DNA of 64,000 nt, from assembly GCA_026419785.1 (NCBI GenBank), contig JAODTK010004532.1:186001-250000 (forward strand), given 5' to 3'. The DNA comes from Sclerodactyla briareus. Taxonomy: Eukaryota; Echinodermata; Holothuroidea; Dendrochirotida; Sclerodactylidae. Below the pieces are notes generated by a model, which saw nothing but the letters and a program-made list of their open reading frames with translations, had not been told where the DNA came from and made no database searches. Both the position numbers and the translations under genes were made by a program. Positions 1 through 10,937 of the stretch are shown one piece after another. Each line of letters starts with the position of its first letter. Positions within the stretch are counted from its first letter, which is position 1.

Positions 1-843
1 GCCAATGGACCGAAATAACCGTTGACATCGTATCATTATCACTCATTCTAAATGGGTATACAACTAGAACAACTAGTTGTACACCCAGGTGGTCAATTGG
101 TTAGGGCTTGTTCCATTGAAACCAGACGGGAAATCAGACGCGTTTCACAACAGCTAGGCCAGACTTCGTCGATTGTATTTGTCACATGACGTCAACACGA
201 TAATAAGCCGAGTACAGTGGAACTGCTCTCGGTAATCGGTATTGGCCAGGTATGATTGGTAGCCAGACTTACGATATTAATTGACATCCTCTCGGGCCCA
301 ATGGAAATCGACTGTTGAGGTGGCTTTTCAAGCAAGCATTATATGGACTCAGCGTCTGGCTAAACAATTATTAATAATACTATTAAACTTCTGATTGGGT
401 CAGTTGCCTCCAAAAACCTTTTTGGAAACTGCCAGCTCGTCTGGATTAGTAGGGATTTTACCTACCTATCAATTATGGTCAGGAGTCTGTCTGAATTCTG
501 CAAGACTTGTCGAAACTGTTGGATAATCCTGATTGGGAGAAACTGTTTGTACAGGGCCGATGCAGGACCCATGACTTGCACCAGCTTGGGCTCCCCCCTC
601 CCCCTCCTTGAACATGGGATAACTTTCCTCAAGTTATACTCAAGAAATTACAATGGAGTAGGATTCTTAGGATAAAACCAGATTGCAGAGATTGAAATAT
701 TCAGTTATTTTAAGATTACTCGATTACCAAATCGATTGTCTGACTCGTTTACTGGGATTGCGCCCAGAGTCAGGAGTTCTGTAAATAGTTTTAAATTTTA
801 ATTGTTTGCTGTGGTTTTTATATCTTCTATAATAGTCTGTACC
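1..843. other. Unassigned sequence, no gene seen
   Basis: No coding frame of convincing length or family resemblance and no tandem structure is visible. The short frame at 475-675 has no recognisable motif and is probably chance. Confidence 0.5.
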
Positions 844-906
844 TTCCTCGAAAACAGAGGAAAGTGGAGAAGCCTTAATTGTAGTTTTCCTCGGAAACAG
901 AGGAAA
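844..906. repeat. Two short hairpins with near-identical stems and loops
   Basis: Stem TTCCTC (844-849) pairs with GAGGAA (857-862) around the 7-base loop GAAAACA. About 40 bases on, TTTCCTC (886-892) pairs with GAGGAAA (900-906) around GGAAACA. The two hairpins are almost copies of each other, so this is a small duplicated palindrome. No function is implied by the sequence alone. Confidence 0.55.
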
Positions 907-1724
907 TGGTATATTCTTCCAGAAAAGTACTGGAAATCCAGCAAAACGGAACAGTGCTATATTAGTAAGTTGGAGGCAAATCCTATTCGACGATTCCGAT
1001 AGTTATAGTTAAAGTCAGTACTGGTATATTGTCTAGTGGTCTCAACTCATCCCAACGACACTTGTTTTGTTGTTCTGAACGTAGGCGATAATATATAACC
1101 CACATATACTGCCACAGTCCGTGAAGTATAGTGAGAGTTCTTGAACTGAACATTGATAAATCGACTGTGGAGTTGATTTATGGAGCTCCTCTGAGGAACA
1201 TTGTTTCATCAACACCTGTGGTGTCTGGTTACCAACCCAACCCGACGTTGAAGGATGAATTCCTGGCCGGACCATCACCGTTCATCACCATCGAAGTCCA
1301 GCAGTCATTTAAATACCATTTTGTTATTCAATTAATTAATTTCAAATGGCCATTGACAATATGATGTATTAATCCCATATGTATGTATGCTTTTGATTTG
1401 AGGGGGCCTTGTTCAAGAATAGCGTGTGAGCTACGCATATTTCCTGTCCGAGTTCTTATTTTATGTGTCTCTCAATGCCACAAGGTCGTTAAAGGTTTAT
1501 CGGTTCAATTGAAACTTTATGTTTGAACTTGGCAAAATCTAGGCCCACCCGGAAAAATTACATTTTGTGTACAGTCCGTTCGAGTGGAAGAGGGCTACAC
1601 GTGCATCATTTCAAGGTTCAAAACTCATATCGTCATTTTGTAACTGTGAATTTAGAACAAGGAACAACAAAGCAGTTGGCCCAATAATAGAAATCATCGG
1701 AATGAACAGGGTTTTCAGTTGCAC
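907..1724. other. Unassigned sequence
   Basis: I see no gene, tandem repeat or recognisable mobile element. The small frames on both strands near 1042-1364 overlap each other and show no family motif. Confidence 0.45.
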
Positions 1725-1732
1725 ATGGTCAC

Positions 1733-2051
1733 CAGGGGCGGCGCCAGGTATCCCTGGTTGGGGGCATATTGAAAGGTGGTGATCTCGATTGGGTGACGGA
1801 CATGGGGGAAGGGTCGAAGGGATGGGTGGTTCCCCCTCCCCTATGCAAACAATCATGATGATGAAGCGTCCTTAGAAGTAATCTGGTGCTAGTCACATTT
1901 TCCCTGTTTTCACACTTCACTGTACCCCCTACAAATAATGAGTGCTCAAATGCATTTTCAAAATTTCCAAAATATGTTTTGGATCAAAATATGATTGGGG
2001 CACATCCCCTCCCCCACCCCGTGCCCCTCTCTTTCCGTGGCGGCGCCACTG
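1733..2051. mobile_element. hAT-like miniature DNA transposon with perfect 8-bp target duplication
   Basis: The left end begins CAGGGGCGGCGCCAGG and the right end, read inward on the other strand, begins CAGTGGCGGCGCCACG, giving imperfect terminal inverted repeats of about 15 bp. The 8-mer ATGGTCAC occurs immediately outside both ends (1725-1732 and 2052-2059). An 8-bp target duplication with a CAG-type terminus is the hallmark of the hAT superfamily. The 319-bp body has no transposase, so it would be non-autonomous. G- and C-rich subterminal stretches recur in related pieces near 15.1, 33.1 and 34.7 kb. The superfamily assignment is inferred from termini and duplication length only. Confidence 0.85.
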
Positions 2052-2101
2052 ATGGTCACACGCATACATATGCTGTGATGAATAGATATCTATCATCATT
2101 T

Positions 2102-2170
2102 TAAATAATAATAATAATAATACTTTCGATTTATATAGCGCCTTTAATACAAATCTCAAAGCGCTTACAC
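2102..2170 (-). repeat. 3' terminal repeat tail of the L2-like element
   Basis: On the minus strand the end reads AAGCGCTTTGAG, then AAGGCGCTATATAAATCG and (ATT)n. The paired GCGC motifs followed by a short ATT microsatellite are the conserved 3' end recognised by L2-like polymerases. Related tails occur near 6845-6925 and 29558-29660. Confidence 0.85.
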
Positions 2171-2184
2171 AAAAAGATAATGCT

Positions 2185-2620
2185 TCAATAAGCGTTTGAA
2201 AGAGTCACTTGTTTTGGACTGCGAACTGCGCGTGGCAAGCCATCAGTCAGTAGGAGCCGCAACATAAAAGGACCGGTCGCCATAACGGTGGGTTCGAGTG
2301 GACTGTGGACGACTGAGAAGATGCTGGGACGACGAACGGAGCGAGCGGGTAGGCTGGTAATCAGACAGGAGTTCAGTGATGTAGGTTGGCGCCATGCCAT
2401 GGAGAGCCTTGTAGGTGAGGAGGGCGATTTTGTATATTATTCGCTCGTGGATGGACAGCCAGTGAAGATGGCGAATAACAGGAGTGATGTGCTCGTGCTT
2501 TTTGCTCTGCGTAACCAAACGAGCCGCCGAGTTTTGATAATCTCCAATTGTAAGGCCTGGGGGAGGAAGGTACTTGCGAAACGGGAATGGAAGAAGAGTA
2601 CCTCAGTTTTAGAGTCATTC
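2185..2620 (-). pseudogene. L2-type C-terminal region with internal deletion
   Basis: Fragments in shifted frames read [13 protein letters not shown], then SKKHEHITPVIRHLHWLSI, ALLTYKALHGMAPTYI and RYGDRSFYVAAP. These are the usual C-terminal landmarks of L2-like polymerases. Relatives carry about 60-80 residues between the NDSKTE motif and the LVTxSKKxxHITP motif; here they are nearly adjacent, so an internal deletion is inferred near 2510-2570. Confidence 0.85.
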
Positions 2621-2882
2621 AAAACGAACTTGTTGAGGAGACCCACGCCTTGATGTCCAAAATACATTTCTCTACTCGAGAGGTTGTTCGAGCTCGGTTC
2701 CCACGGCTTAATACCATGTATAACTGTGTGTCATCAGCATAGGTCATATAGTCAATTACATGCGCAGTGATCACGTCGCCGAGGGATGCCGTGTACAACG
2801 TGAAGAGCTGGGGTCCAAGGACAGATCCCTGTGGGACGCCAGTGGATAACGATGTGGTCCAGCCACCCCCCCCCTCCTTCTT

Positions 2883-2883
<1 letters not shown>
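2619..2883 (-). pseudogene. L2-type reverse transcriptase, catalytic C half
   Basis: Directly after the homopolymer the frame reads [19 protein letters not shown] (motif B) and then TYADDTQLY (motif C, the two catalytic aspartates near 2733-2738 by frame position). It continues to [11 protein letters not shown]. These are the defining residues of the polymerase active site, preserved despite the interruption. The frame then shifts into the 2437-2667 region. Confidence 0.92.

Positions 2884-2960
<77 letters not shown>
2884..2960. repeat. Uninterrupted 77-base poly-C run
   Basis: All 77 bases on the plus strand are C. The run falls inside the reverse transcriptase of the minus-strand L2-like copy, replacing roughly the segment between the YGIIG and [10 protein letters not shown] motifs. 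It could be a real expanded tract or an assembly or sequencing artefact; a run this long is hard to read. Confidence 0.9.
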
Positions 2961-2962
<2 letters not shown>

Positions 2963-3009
2963 TGAATGAACACACCTATGAGTCACGCGTTGGGTGCGGT
3001 AAGCAAGGC

Positions 3010-3828
3010 CTAACTTGTATTGTCAGCCTGAAGTGCAAGACCAATGATCCCATAGCGCTGATTGAGACGTTTCAACAAGATTTGGTGGTCGATAGTGTCA
3101 AAAGCAGCAGAGTAGTCCAGCATAACAAGCACTGCTTCACCATGATCATCGATGGCACGTAGTAGATCGTTCTGCACTCGGATGAAGGCAGTCTCGGTGC
3201 TGTGATACCGCCGATATGCTGACTGCTTCGATCCATTGAGGTTGTTACTCTCAAGATAGGCCGTTAGCTGGGTGGACACTAAGCGCTCAATCACTTTGCT
3301 CAGGAACTTCAAGTTTGACATTGGACGATAGCTTTTGAGTTCGTTTGTGTCACATTTCTCATTTTTCAGGATTGGTGTGATGTGAGCTTCCTTCAGTGCC
3401 TCTGGAACGTGTCCTGTCGACAGTGAATTGTTCACGATGGATGTGACAGCCGGAAGGAGAGAGTCAATGCACTGTTTGAAAAGACCAGTAGGGATCGGAT
3501 CTAGCGAACAGGAAGTGGCGGTGGAGCTTTTGATGATCCTGTGGATATCATCAGTCGTGACAGCATGGAAAGCCGAAAGAGAAGTTGTACATGAGTCATC
3601 AATGCATATCGACAGTGACAGTGACTCACCCTCATGAAGGTTCTCGAGTAGTGTTTGGACTTTCCAACGGAAGTAGTTGGCAAACTCGTCTGCGAGAGTT
3701 TCCTTGCAATTATGTTCTGGCAAGACAGGGGACAAGACAGGGTTGGAGATGCGGTCGATGAGTTGGAAGAGATGTCTGTCATCGCAGTCAGAATTCACTT
3801 CTGTGATAGTCACGCTTGGCGGATTCAA
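3010..3828 (-). pseudogene. L2-type reverse transcriptase, N-terminal half
   Basis: A 272-residue open frame carries the finger and palm motifs of non-LTR reverse transcriptases: SCSLDPIPTGLFKQC, then ITPILKNEK, LKSYRPMSNL, SAYRRYHSTETAF and motif A as VMLDYSAAFDTIDH (aspartate near 3118-3120). After YGIIG the frame runs into unrelated residues just before the homopolymer, so the thumb-side motifs continue only on the far side of the 77-base run. Upstream (4033-3829, another frame) is the basic linker with SAKRDYHRSEF, normally joined to it. Reverse transcription is the role in live relatives; this copy is dead. Confidence 0.93.
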
Positions 3829-4214
3829 TCATTTCATGTAGAGCCCTAGCCTGGTCCATAAAGAGGTTGCTTATGGATTTCCAAACCAGACTTTCTCCAC
3901 TTTCTTTCCAGCGTACGCTTATAGGGGGGTTTTTTTTTTTTTTTTTTCGGTGTCGCCTCTTCACTGGGCGGTATACAAGGTGATTTAGGATGGAGGACAA
4001 GGCTGGTTTGTGTTCTTTGCGGCGCAGTGTCAAGTAAGGTCGTGAAGCGTCGATTCAAACTGATGGACAGTTGTGGACAGATCATTTGACGAGCTGAGGA
4101 TGTTGCTGGCGTTTAAATTCGTCATTAAAGGATTCCACGCAAATATCACGAAACCTTCGAGAGCGGACAGTGGCTTTCACCGGTGGAGGAGAGAGGATGT
4201 TCACATCGCAGGCT

Positions 4215-4794
4215 ACCATGTATGGTCAGATGGCAACCCCAAAGACACATTGACGTTCTTCAATGTGTAACTGCACTGTCGGGTAATCATGAGGTCAAGT
4301 GTGTAACCCGCATGATGGGTGGCAGAGTGAACATGCTGTTCCAGTCCGTTCGTTTCCAGAATGTCGAGGAAGGTAGTCGCATCACGGTTTCCAGGATTGT
4401 CAACATGAAAATTGAAATCCCCGGTAATAAGAATATTATTATATTAATATGACTCTAACAGTGAGGAAAATTCGTCAAAGAACAGGGTTTGAGGTTATTT
4501 GTTCTTTGATGATGGTGGTGGGCGGTAGATTGTTAATAGACGGAGAGTCCCAGAACCTGTGCTGATGTTGACATCCAGCATTTCGAAGGAAGCATACTGG
4601 GTGGTTTCCTGTTGCTTCACCTTGTAGCCAGAGTTTACAAGGAGGCAGATCCCTCCTTCCTTCTTGGACTGTCTTGACTTTTGCAACAGAGTGTAGTTTG
4701 GAAGAGAGCGGGACAACTCATGCAAAGATGGATGGTCATTGTCCTCTGTTCTTAGCCATGACTCGGTGAGGCATTGTCTTACATTGTCTTGCAA
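4215..4794 (-). pseudogene. L2-type endonuclease domain remnant
   Basis: The open part (4794 to 4495) reads CLTESWLR near its start and ends TIYRPPPSS, both typical of the endonuclease of L2/CR1 elements. In another frame further on come ITGDFNFHVD (GDFNFH at 4405-4422), LDLMIT and a final SDH (4223-4231), the catalytic aspartate and histidine signature of this nuclease fold. The first part of the domain, with the asparagine and glutamate metal-binding motifs, is absent. At least one frameshift (around 4440-4494) separates the halves. In a live element this domain nicks the target DNA. Confidence 0.88.
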
Positions 4795-5065
4795 AACCTA
4801 CCAAAAAATGGGCCGTGCCTTTTGTATGACATCAATACAAAAACGTCCCATGGTACATCGGTTTTATCATTGTAGTTACTTACCTTGTACAATATACGAA
4901 TTAAGCCTATCTTATTTTATTCTCCTGGTAATATTTTATTTAACTATCAGTTTCCCTGATTTGCTCCCCTCGTTTTCAAAGAATTATAAGTTTCAAGGCT
5001 CGTATTATTTCGAAAAGATGCTTGCTGTACTTGTATAACTGCGATTTTAAGCACCATGGTACACT

Positions 5066-6290
5066 ACTTCGAAACGGGACTGTTGGAAGCGGAGCGGATG
5101 TTGAGGAAATCGAAACTCGCGGGACACTGGCAAATATACCGGGATCAGTGTCGGAAAGTCAAGAGACTGCTCCTCTTGGGGAAAGTATCACTCAAAATTG
5201 TCTTAGGTAACTAAGGGAAAGCGCTTTTCAGTTTGACCAGAACTTGGCGAGCATGCATTGTAACACTGCTCTTCCAGAACACATATCCTGGAGGACGTTC
5301 GCTACACAGTCTTGCGACTTCTTCGACGGAAGTATTGCAACCATACGAAGAGAGTTGGTTCACCACTTCACCACAAAAGACGCTTTGCAGGCTGGCAGGA
5401 CGGAAAGCCAACCACTGAGGAGAAGGTTCGGGAACTGATTCGCCATTCCCTCTCTGAATATTCTATCTTGATGTAGGACTCGCTGTCCATGTTGCTGCTT
5501 GCCTCCTCTGTCATTGGAGTGGTCTGCTCACACGCCTGTTATATATTCACCAGCAGGTTTACTTACTTATACGCCTCGTGCTATGCTTCCACCGGAAGGT
5601 GCTCCCGCTGACCCATAAGAAAAGCCTTAGTCGGAAATTGTAGAAGTTCCCGTTTTGGGTGTGTAAGGACACCGGCGAAGCTCGCCTACTCTTTTCGAAG
5701 AGTGCCCGGTAACGAGCAGGGGTGAGAATTCCTGCTCCCGGGATCGCCATTTATCGTCCCCATCCGACAGACGAGAGTGTAGCTTCACTCGTTCGTGCAG
5801 CCACTTTCTTACACGAGAAAGGAGCGGGTGAAAGTCGGTGTCTGTGACGACACTAGGGTTTGAACCAGGGACCTCAGGCGTTGCAGGCGGTAGAAAATTG
5901 CTCACGCTTCCCAGTATTTCGAGCACTCCAGTTGGGAATAGGTGGAGCGTGACCGGAGTGACGTAATGCGTACGGCGAGATCAGTGCTGATGCTTACCCG
6001 TGAACAATCTCTGGATGTGCTGATACCGATTATAACGGCCATTATCAGTCAGTCACTTGATTACTGAAACTTCGGCCGTCTTGCCACTTCGCATTGAATT
6101 GGACAACGGTAGCCCGAAGTCCGTGTGAAGTCCTCTGTGACAATTCGCTCTACGACGACTACCACAGTGCCTACCGCTCGTCCCATTCAACAGAGACTGC
6201 CCTCTTAGAGGGTTCATTACGATTACGTCCGGTACGTTACGTTCATCTGTTCCGCTGTTTGATGGGTGGCTGTTCCTGATCTGGTCAACA
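5066..6290 (+). mobile_element. Second L2/CR1-type retrotransposon fragment, split by a SINE
   Basis: On the plus strand, 5092-5212 reads ERMLRKSKLAGHWQIYRDQC and continues RKVKRLLLLGKVS, matching the linker before the polymerase. Positions 5266-5370 read LPEHISWRTFATQSCDFFDG. After a SINE (5560-5912) the same protein resumes: SLDVLIPIITAIISQSLD near 6009-6060, then DDYHSAYRSSHSTETALL near 6150-6212. The order matches the polymerase N-terminal half, in opposite orientation to the copy at 2.1-4.8 kb. Several frameshifts are present, the 3' half is missing, and the element ends near 6290. Confidence 0.82.
5560..5912 (-). mobile_element. tRNA-derived SINE, copy 1
   Basis: Read on the minus strand this matches copies at 20708-21049 and 38712-39075 over about 340 bp. 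The polymerase III B box is GGTTCAAACCC (5856-5866 in reverse), and the 3' end is an AAGT-type tail (ACTTACTTA at 5561-5569 on the plus strand). The 5' head with the A box is degraded here. Its position inside the 5066-6290 retrotransposon shows it arrived later than that element. Confidence 0.85.
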
Positions 6291-6844
6291 AATCCAAGTA
6301 CAAATCTGATGGACTTCTCCTGAAGGGTGTGGGTTCTTCCTATCTGTTAGCGAGGGAGCTGAGAGGCAAGACCACGAGCTCATCGTCTTGTCTACTGCCG
6401 GGCGTATCTCGCTGGTTGAGGGAGGAACATTATTTGCTGGCATCGGGTGAGGTGTCTCTTGACACCACACGCCTAACTGGAGGTCGGGCGCTGATACTAG
6501 ATTACCGCTGCTTCTGTGTCGAGCTGTTGAACTATCCCCGCGTGTTTGGGAAGGGTCTGGGACTGGGACTTTTTTAATTTGCATGCTAGATATTGCCCAC
6601 CTAAGGACATTAATATGAGGAGGTCCAAGGCACCGTGTATCGTTTTGCCGAAGGAACGACTCCAGTTCAATAGTGATAGATTATTACTACAAAATTGTCG
6701 GATTTCCTCCAATTTTTTTGTATTTCAAGGGATCTGGGCATGTCGAGCAGGGACTGTGACAAGCACATGCTCAGAAGTAACGAAATGAAAGAGTATTTGA
6801 TGACTTTCGTCTGTCTATTCGTGGATAAAAACGTTCGAGTACTA
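6291..6844. other. Unassigned sequence
   Basis: An open frame of 103 residues (6266-6577, plus) shows no recognisable motif, and its start overlaps the end of the retrotransposon fragment. Nothing else is visible. Confidence 0.4.
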
Positions 6845-6925
6845 CTACTCTTATAATAATAATCATTACTGTGTTCTATAGACGCTTTTTCACGTCGAAG
6901 ACGTGCTCAAAGTGCTTCACACATA
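6845..6925 (-). mobile_element. Isolated L2-like 3' tail
   Basis: On the minus strand the order is AAGCACTTTGAGCACG, then a short ACGTC/GACGT inverted pair, AAAAGCGTCTATAGAA and ATTATTATTATA. This resembles the GCGC-rich hairpin plus ATT tail of L2-like 3' ends. No coding part is recognisable upstream of it (6926-7200), so it is either severely 5' truncated or very old. Confidence 0.55.
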
Positions 6926-8579
6926 ATACTTCTGATCACTTCTGATAGGCCTACTTAATGGCACGGCTCTGGCTCGTTCACTCTCGACGCACCATTTCAG
7001 TGCGTCGCCTTATCATGCCCCCGTGGGGCTTCCCAATAGGGCTGCCGCATACGGCGCTCTCTCAGTGCTCTTCCCGAGGCCCACTGTAAATGTGGTTGCA
7101 CACCCATTCAATGGGTTCCGACTCGCAATCGATGGTCTTGCAGTCCGGTGCACTGTCGACTACACATCAGATAAGTTAATTTGATGCAATGTCCCTAGTG
7201 TTCACCACGTGTGACCCATGCCACTTGCAAATTATTCCCTTGGGCATACTCTCTCCCCCCACCCAGTACTGCGATTGTTCCTGTCCCATGTCGTCAGAGC
7301 CGTAGCTAGCATTGGGTCATATATCAGGTCGTGTCAATGGCCCCAAAATTTCGACTGAGTGGATTTTCAACTAAGTGACAGTTCCACCACACACGTTCCA
7401 GACATTTCGGAAATACCGAGGTACCCCACGAGCTGCTTCATCGTTATTGTTAGGATCCTGTCAGCGTGTGTATGTGGGGGCGTCGGGTAGGTGTCAGTCT
7501 CGGAGAAAACATTTTGGGAAGTTCCACGTGCATATTGAGACTTTTTCGTAACCCACCAACGCCCCTACGTTACTTCCTGGGCCCTAAGTGTCGCCAGGGA
7601 GTTTTACTATTACAAGGAGAGTGGCCTTGACAGCTTGTGGTCTGGGGACAACATCTTCCAATAGTGAACTGCAGCGTGTATCAAGGACTCGTACCCAGAA
7701 TCGACAGTGTCTACGCGCGTGTCCTTGTTATTTTATCAATCAAGCAGCGTGATTAGCTAAACGGGGCGTCACCATCAGACTGTAGGTAGCCCGAATCGTA
7801 CAAGAAAGTTCTGGTTTTAAACTACCCGGATCACTGGAAATAGCATTTGCCCTATCGCGAATGTTCCCAGAATGTTCTAATCCGGGAGTGCCGATGCGGA
7901 ACCGTATAAAGTGGCTTGAAGCGAGCGGAAAGATGTCTTTATACTCCTATATTACTGAAAATGCTACTTATGCCTACTGGGCCTAAAAACGAACAGCGAA
8001 TAGACGGCAACAAACCAGTAGTCATCACGACAACGGTTTGAGTCCCTGGGTAACATCGGAAAGGATTGGAATGCAGGTGTGTGACCAGAATTATTGATGC
8101 CGTTACTGCATCGCGAAGGTATCGAACAGTCGTTACCTATGGATATCAGGGCGGGATTCAGTACTAACATCCCCACACCAAAACGTTAGACAGTCAAATG
8201 TATACCTCCACCCCCTACAAAACAGTATCGCCTAAATGCGAGATGGACAAGTGTCTTCATCTTCTCTAAACGTAGAGGACCCCCCTCCCCATGACGCCTT
8301 CATGAATTGCAATGCTGTACCCTGAACGATCAAATGCTCTTATTCAAATAAAATCATTTGCTTGCACGACTTATTCGCCATTACTGATTGGGCCCAGCAA
8401 ATGCCCATTCTTCCATGTATGAACGATAGTATACCTCCGCGGGAATCACAGACATCTCTTCCTTGCCCAAGGCTAAAGGGATCTATGTTGTCACGTCAGT
8501 GTATGTACGTGTTATGTGCGTGTATATGTGTGCGAAGGCGTGCGAGTGACGATATCTAACGACTGCATGAATGTATGAA
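6926..8579. other. Unassigned sequence
   Basis: About 1.65 kb with no recognisable gene, tandem repeat or mobile element. Two frames (7964-8176 minus, 8362-8559 plus) lack motifs and are short enough to be chance. Confidence 0.45.
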
Positions 8580-9350
8580 GTTCGGATGAAGTATATGTGA
8601 TGTACATAGGGAGGGTAAACCCTATTGTTTTGGTCGAGGTCATAAAATATCAGAAGAGGACAAACATCACGAGGCTTGTCAGCCCGACATAGGAAAAAAA
8701 CAAACGTGTATTAGATTCATATCACTGTGTGGGTTGCATACATGCAGAGGATGAATCCTGTTGTTTTTGGCGTTAGGTGAAGGTCATCGAAGGTCGTGAG
8801 AGGGCAAGCCTCGTTATATAATTAAATGTGCAGGTTTCATATATATATGTAGCAGGAAAACCCTGTTGATTTTAACTCAAGTCAAGAATATTTGTATGTG
8901 GTATCGGGATTCAGTGAACAAGATATGATTACATTTTGGGCACGGAAATTAATAATTAACATGAGGTCATCAAAATATATATATATATATCAAGATGGCG
9001 GACAGACTGTGGGGGCTATGTTGGTGTTGATTGTCATATTGGGACAGGATAGTTGGTAAATTATCTGATTAGATTTCAGCGTAAAAGTGGATTATCTGAA
9101 AAAAGAATGAGTCTGTCGGATTTCCATACAACTTGGTGCATATGGTAATCGTTAGTCCCAAGTGAATAAAATATTAATGTATGGCTATTGGAAATCATTC
9201 AATTTGTCCAATTTGCGAGATCTTGCACAATGTAGTTCGTTGGGTTTTCATTAAACTTGGTGGATGAGGTCCAATCCTGAAATATTGCAAATTAGAGAAG
9301 AGTCCCTGGGGTAAAAAATAGCGTGCAACTTTTTTTTCAATCACATTCCA
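8580..9350 (-). repeat. Degenerate relatives of the dimeric AGGTCA-bearing satellite
   Basis: Phrases such as CCCTATTGTTTTGGTCGAGG (near 8618) and CCTGTTGTTTTTGGCGTTAG (near 8757) are reverse-strand versions of the CCAAAACAATAGGG core of the satellite at 32.3-36.1 kb. From about 9000 a second motif, CAACTTGGTGCATATGG (9130) and AAACTTGGTGGATGAGG (9253), recurs; it also occurs at 31.1-31.25 kb. Copies are poorly conserved, so exact unit limits cannot be set by eye. Confidence 0.55.
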
Positions 9351-9499
9351 ATAAACCCGGTGAGCCAATTGGTCAATATCCAGGGGGAAATATCATGGGG
9401 TTCTTACCGAGCGTCAAGACACCGCGCGATATTTCAAAAGATTCACGCCCGTTGCCCTACTTCAGACCCAGTTTCTTCAGGTGACTACCTTTCCAACGA

Positions 9500-9800
9500 T
9501 ATACTTGCTGAACATAGATTCGAACCTATTCCAGGCTCTCGTTATTGCGCTATTTGTCAGCTGCGAATCCTTCATCAGGTAGACGGAGTAAGGCAATGCC
9601 TCCATGCAGTACCTCAATGTGTGGGTGTAATTACACAGAGACGCCAAATGCCCACCACTCGTTTATCCCTGCTCCAGTCCTCATGCTGTGCGCCCAACAG
9701 AAAGGCAACAGGTATACCATTCCCAAGTCCCTGTTATGACCTGATCGGGATCCGATCGCCTGGGTGGTAAGCCGACGCACTTCCAACTGTGCTGCACTCC
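9500..9800 (-). mobile_element. tRNA-like SINE remnants
   Basis: On the minus strand, 9735-9800 reads GCAGCACAGTTGGAAGTGCG, then CGGCTTACCACCCAGGCGAT and CGGATCCC. This has the D-arm, anticodon-arm and T-arm layout of a tRNA but with a mutated B box. A further B-box-like GGTTCGAATCT lies at about 9518-9528, same strand. Neither folds as a complete functional tRNA by eye, so I read them as tRNA-derived SINE heads. The 136-residue plus-strand frame across this region (9360-9770) is therefore probably not a gene. Confidence 0.5.
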
Positions 9801-10937
9801 TCTGCAGTTGGTGCTACAAAATATAGCACTATTACGATGACAGGCACCACGGGACATACGAGACCATACCACCTTGTCATCACCTCTATCTCCAAACATC
9901 AGATGAATAACTCCTTCAAGTGGCTTTTTGATCAGTCAAAAGTCATCTTCCTCACTGTGTTAATCTCTATTCAATGGTGTTTTTGTCAGGCTATTTTCTT
10001 ATTATATATTTCTCGTTGGAGATAACCGAGTGGTTGGCGCCATTGCGGACAGCACAAGTGTAAGATTCCGCAAACGAATCACTATACTTATTTACTAGCA
10101 TTTATTACCAACCCATAAACACCTCTAGTACTGTTGTAAATATGTGAAACATAATTTGTTTTCTGAGAATACGATCCAATGAAACACTTGTCAACGCGAA
10201 AAAGCATATAGTCTATGATTAGTACAACAGGCATTGGTGATACTCTGCAGCAATAATAGTTATAAAAGTTGAGCCACGTATTTCACATAAAATGTTGAAG
10301 CACTGAATCAGTGGTTTCATAGGGTCCTTGACAGGGTACTATGGATAGTATTTTACTTGCATTCTACTTTGCTAGTTTGTAGAGATAAAGGTTTTTCATC
10401 AATAGAAGAGTGGAGTTGGAATATGAATCTTTCAAAGTCATAAAGTTATAAACTTTGGAACCGCCCGTACTTTACGAAGAATGACCTTGTTTGTACAAAA
10501 CAGTTATAAAGGAATATACCTTATCAAGCAAAATTCCTAATACCTAAAATGACTAGTTCCTCTTTCTATATAGATAATTTCAGTTTCGTTTACCTTTTTG
10601 GCTAGTGGAGCAATCAATCAATCAATGTGCTCATTGTGCTGTGCTGACCAAGTCTGATCAAGGTGTAAATCCTGAATGATATGTAGTAATACGTAGTCCT
10701 CACCATGAATGTAAAAGAAAACCGTCGATCAGGTCTATGAATCACATCACACCTTGATCACGCAGGACATGGTTCCATCGGTTAAACGGATGCCGTCTTA
10801 GTGACGTGTAGTCAGGTAATGTTGTACATGAAAAATCGAGTTGATTATTCTTCTTTGAATCGAAAATCAATTGAAAAAGAGTAACTTCACCTGCCACTCA
10901 CTTTCAGTCAGATTCTATATTCTGTCGTTTCAAACCT
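9801..10937. other. Unassigned sequence
   Basis: No gene or clear repeat. A short CAAT tetranucleotide run lies near 10612-10626. Confidence 0.45.

Larger units (their letters stand above)
2102..4800 (-). mobile_element. 5'-truncated L2/CR1-type non-LTR retrotransposon, decayed
   Basis: Read on the minus strand, the block holds in order the end of an apurinic-type endonuclease (from about 4794), a linker, a reverse transcriptase (from about 3828), a C-terminal region and a 3' tail of ATT repeats (near 2104-2125) after a GCGCTTTGAG/GCGCTATATAA stem-like motif. This order and the tail are typical of L2-like elements, which copy themselves by target-primed reverse transcription. The 5' end of the endonuclease is missing, the frame shifts several times, a 77-base G run (minus strand) sits in the polymerase and part of the C-terminus is deleted. 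It cannot encode an active protein. Confidence 0.92.

Noticed and set aside
2767-3162. Plus-strand frame with a proline-rich stretch
   Set aside because: The prolines come from the 77-base C run; the rest is the antisense of the L2-like polymerase.
9360-9770. 136-residue plus-strand frame
   Set aside because: It overlaps tRNA-like SINE sequence on the minus strand and has no protein motif.
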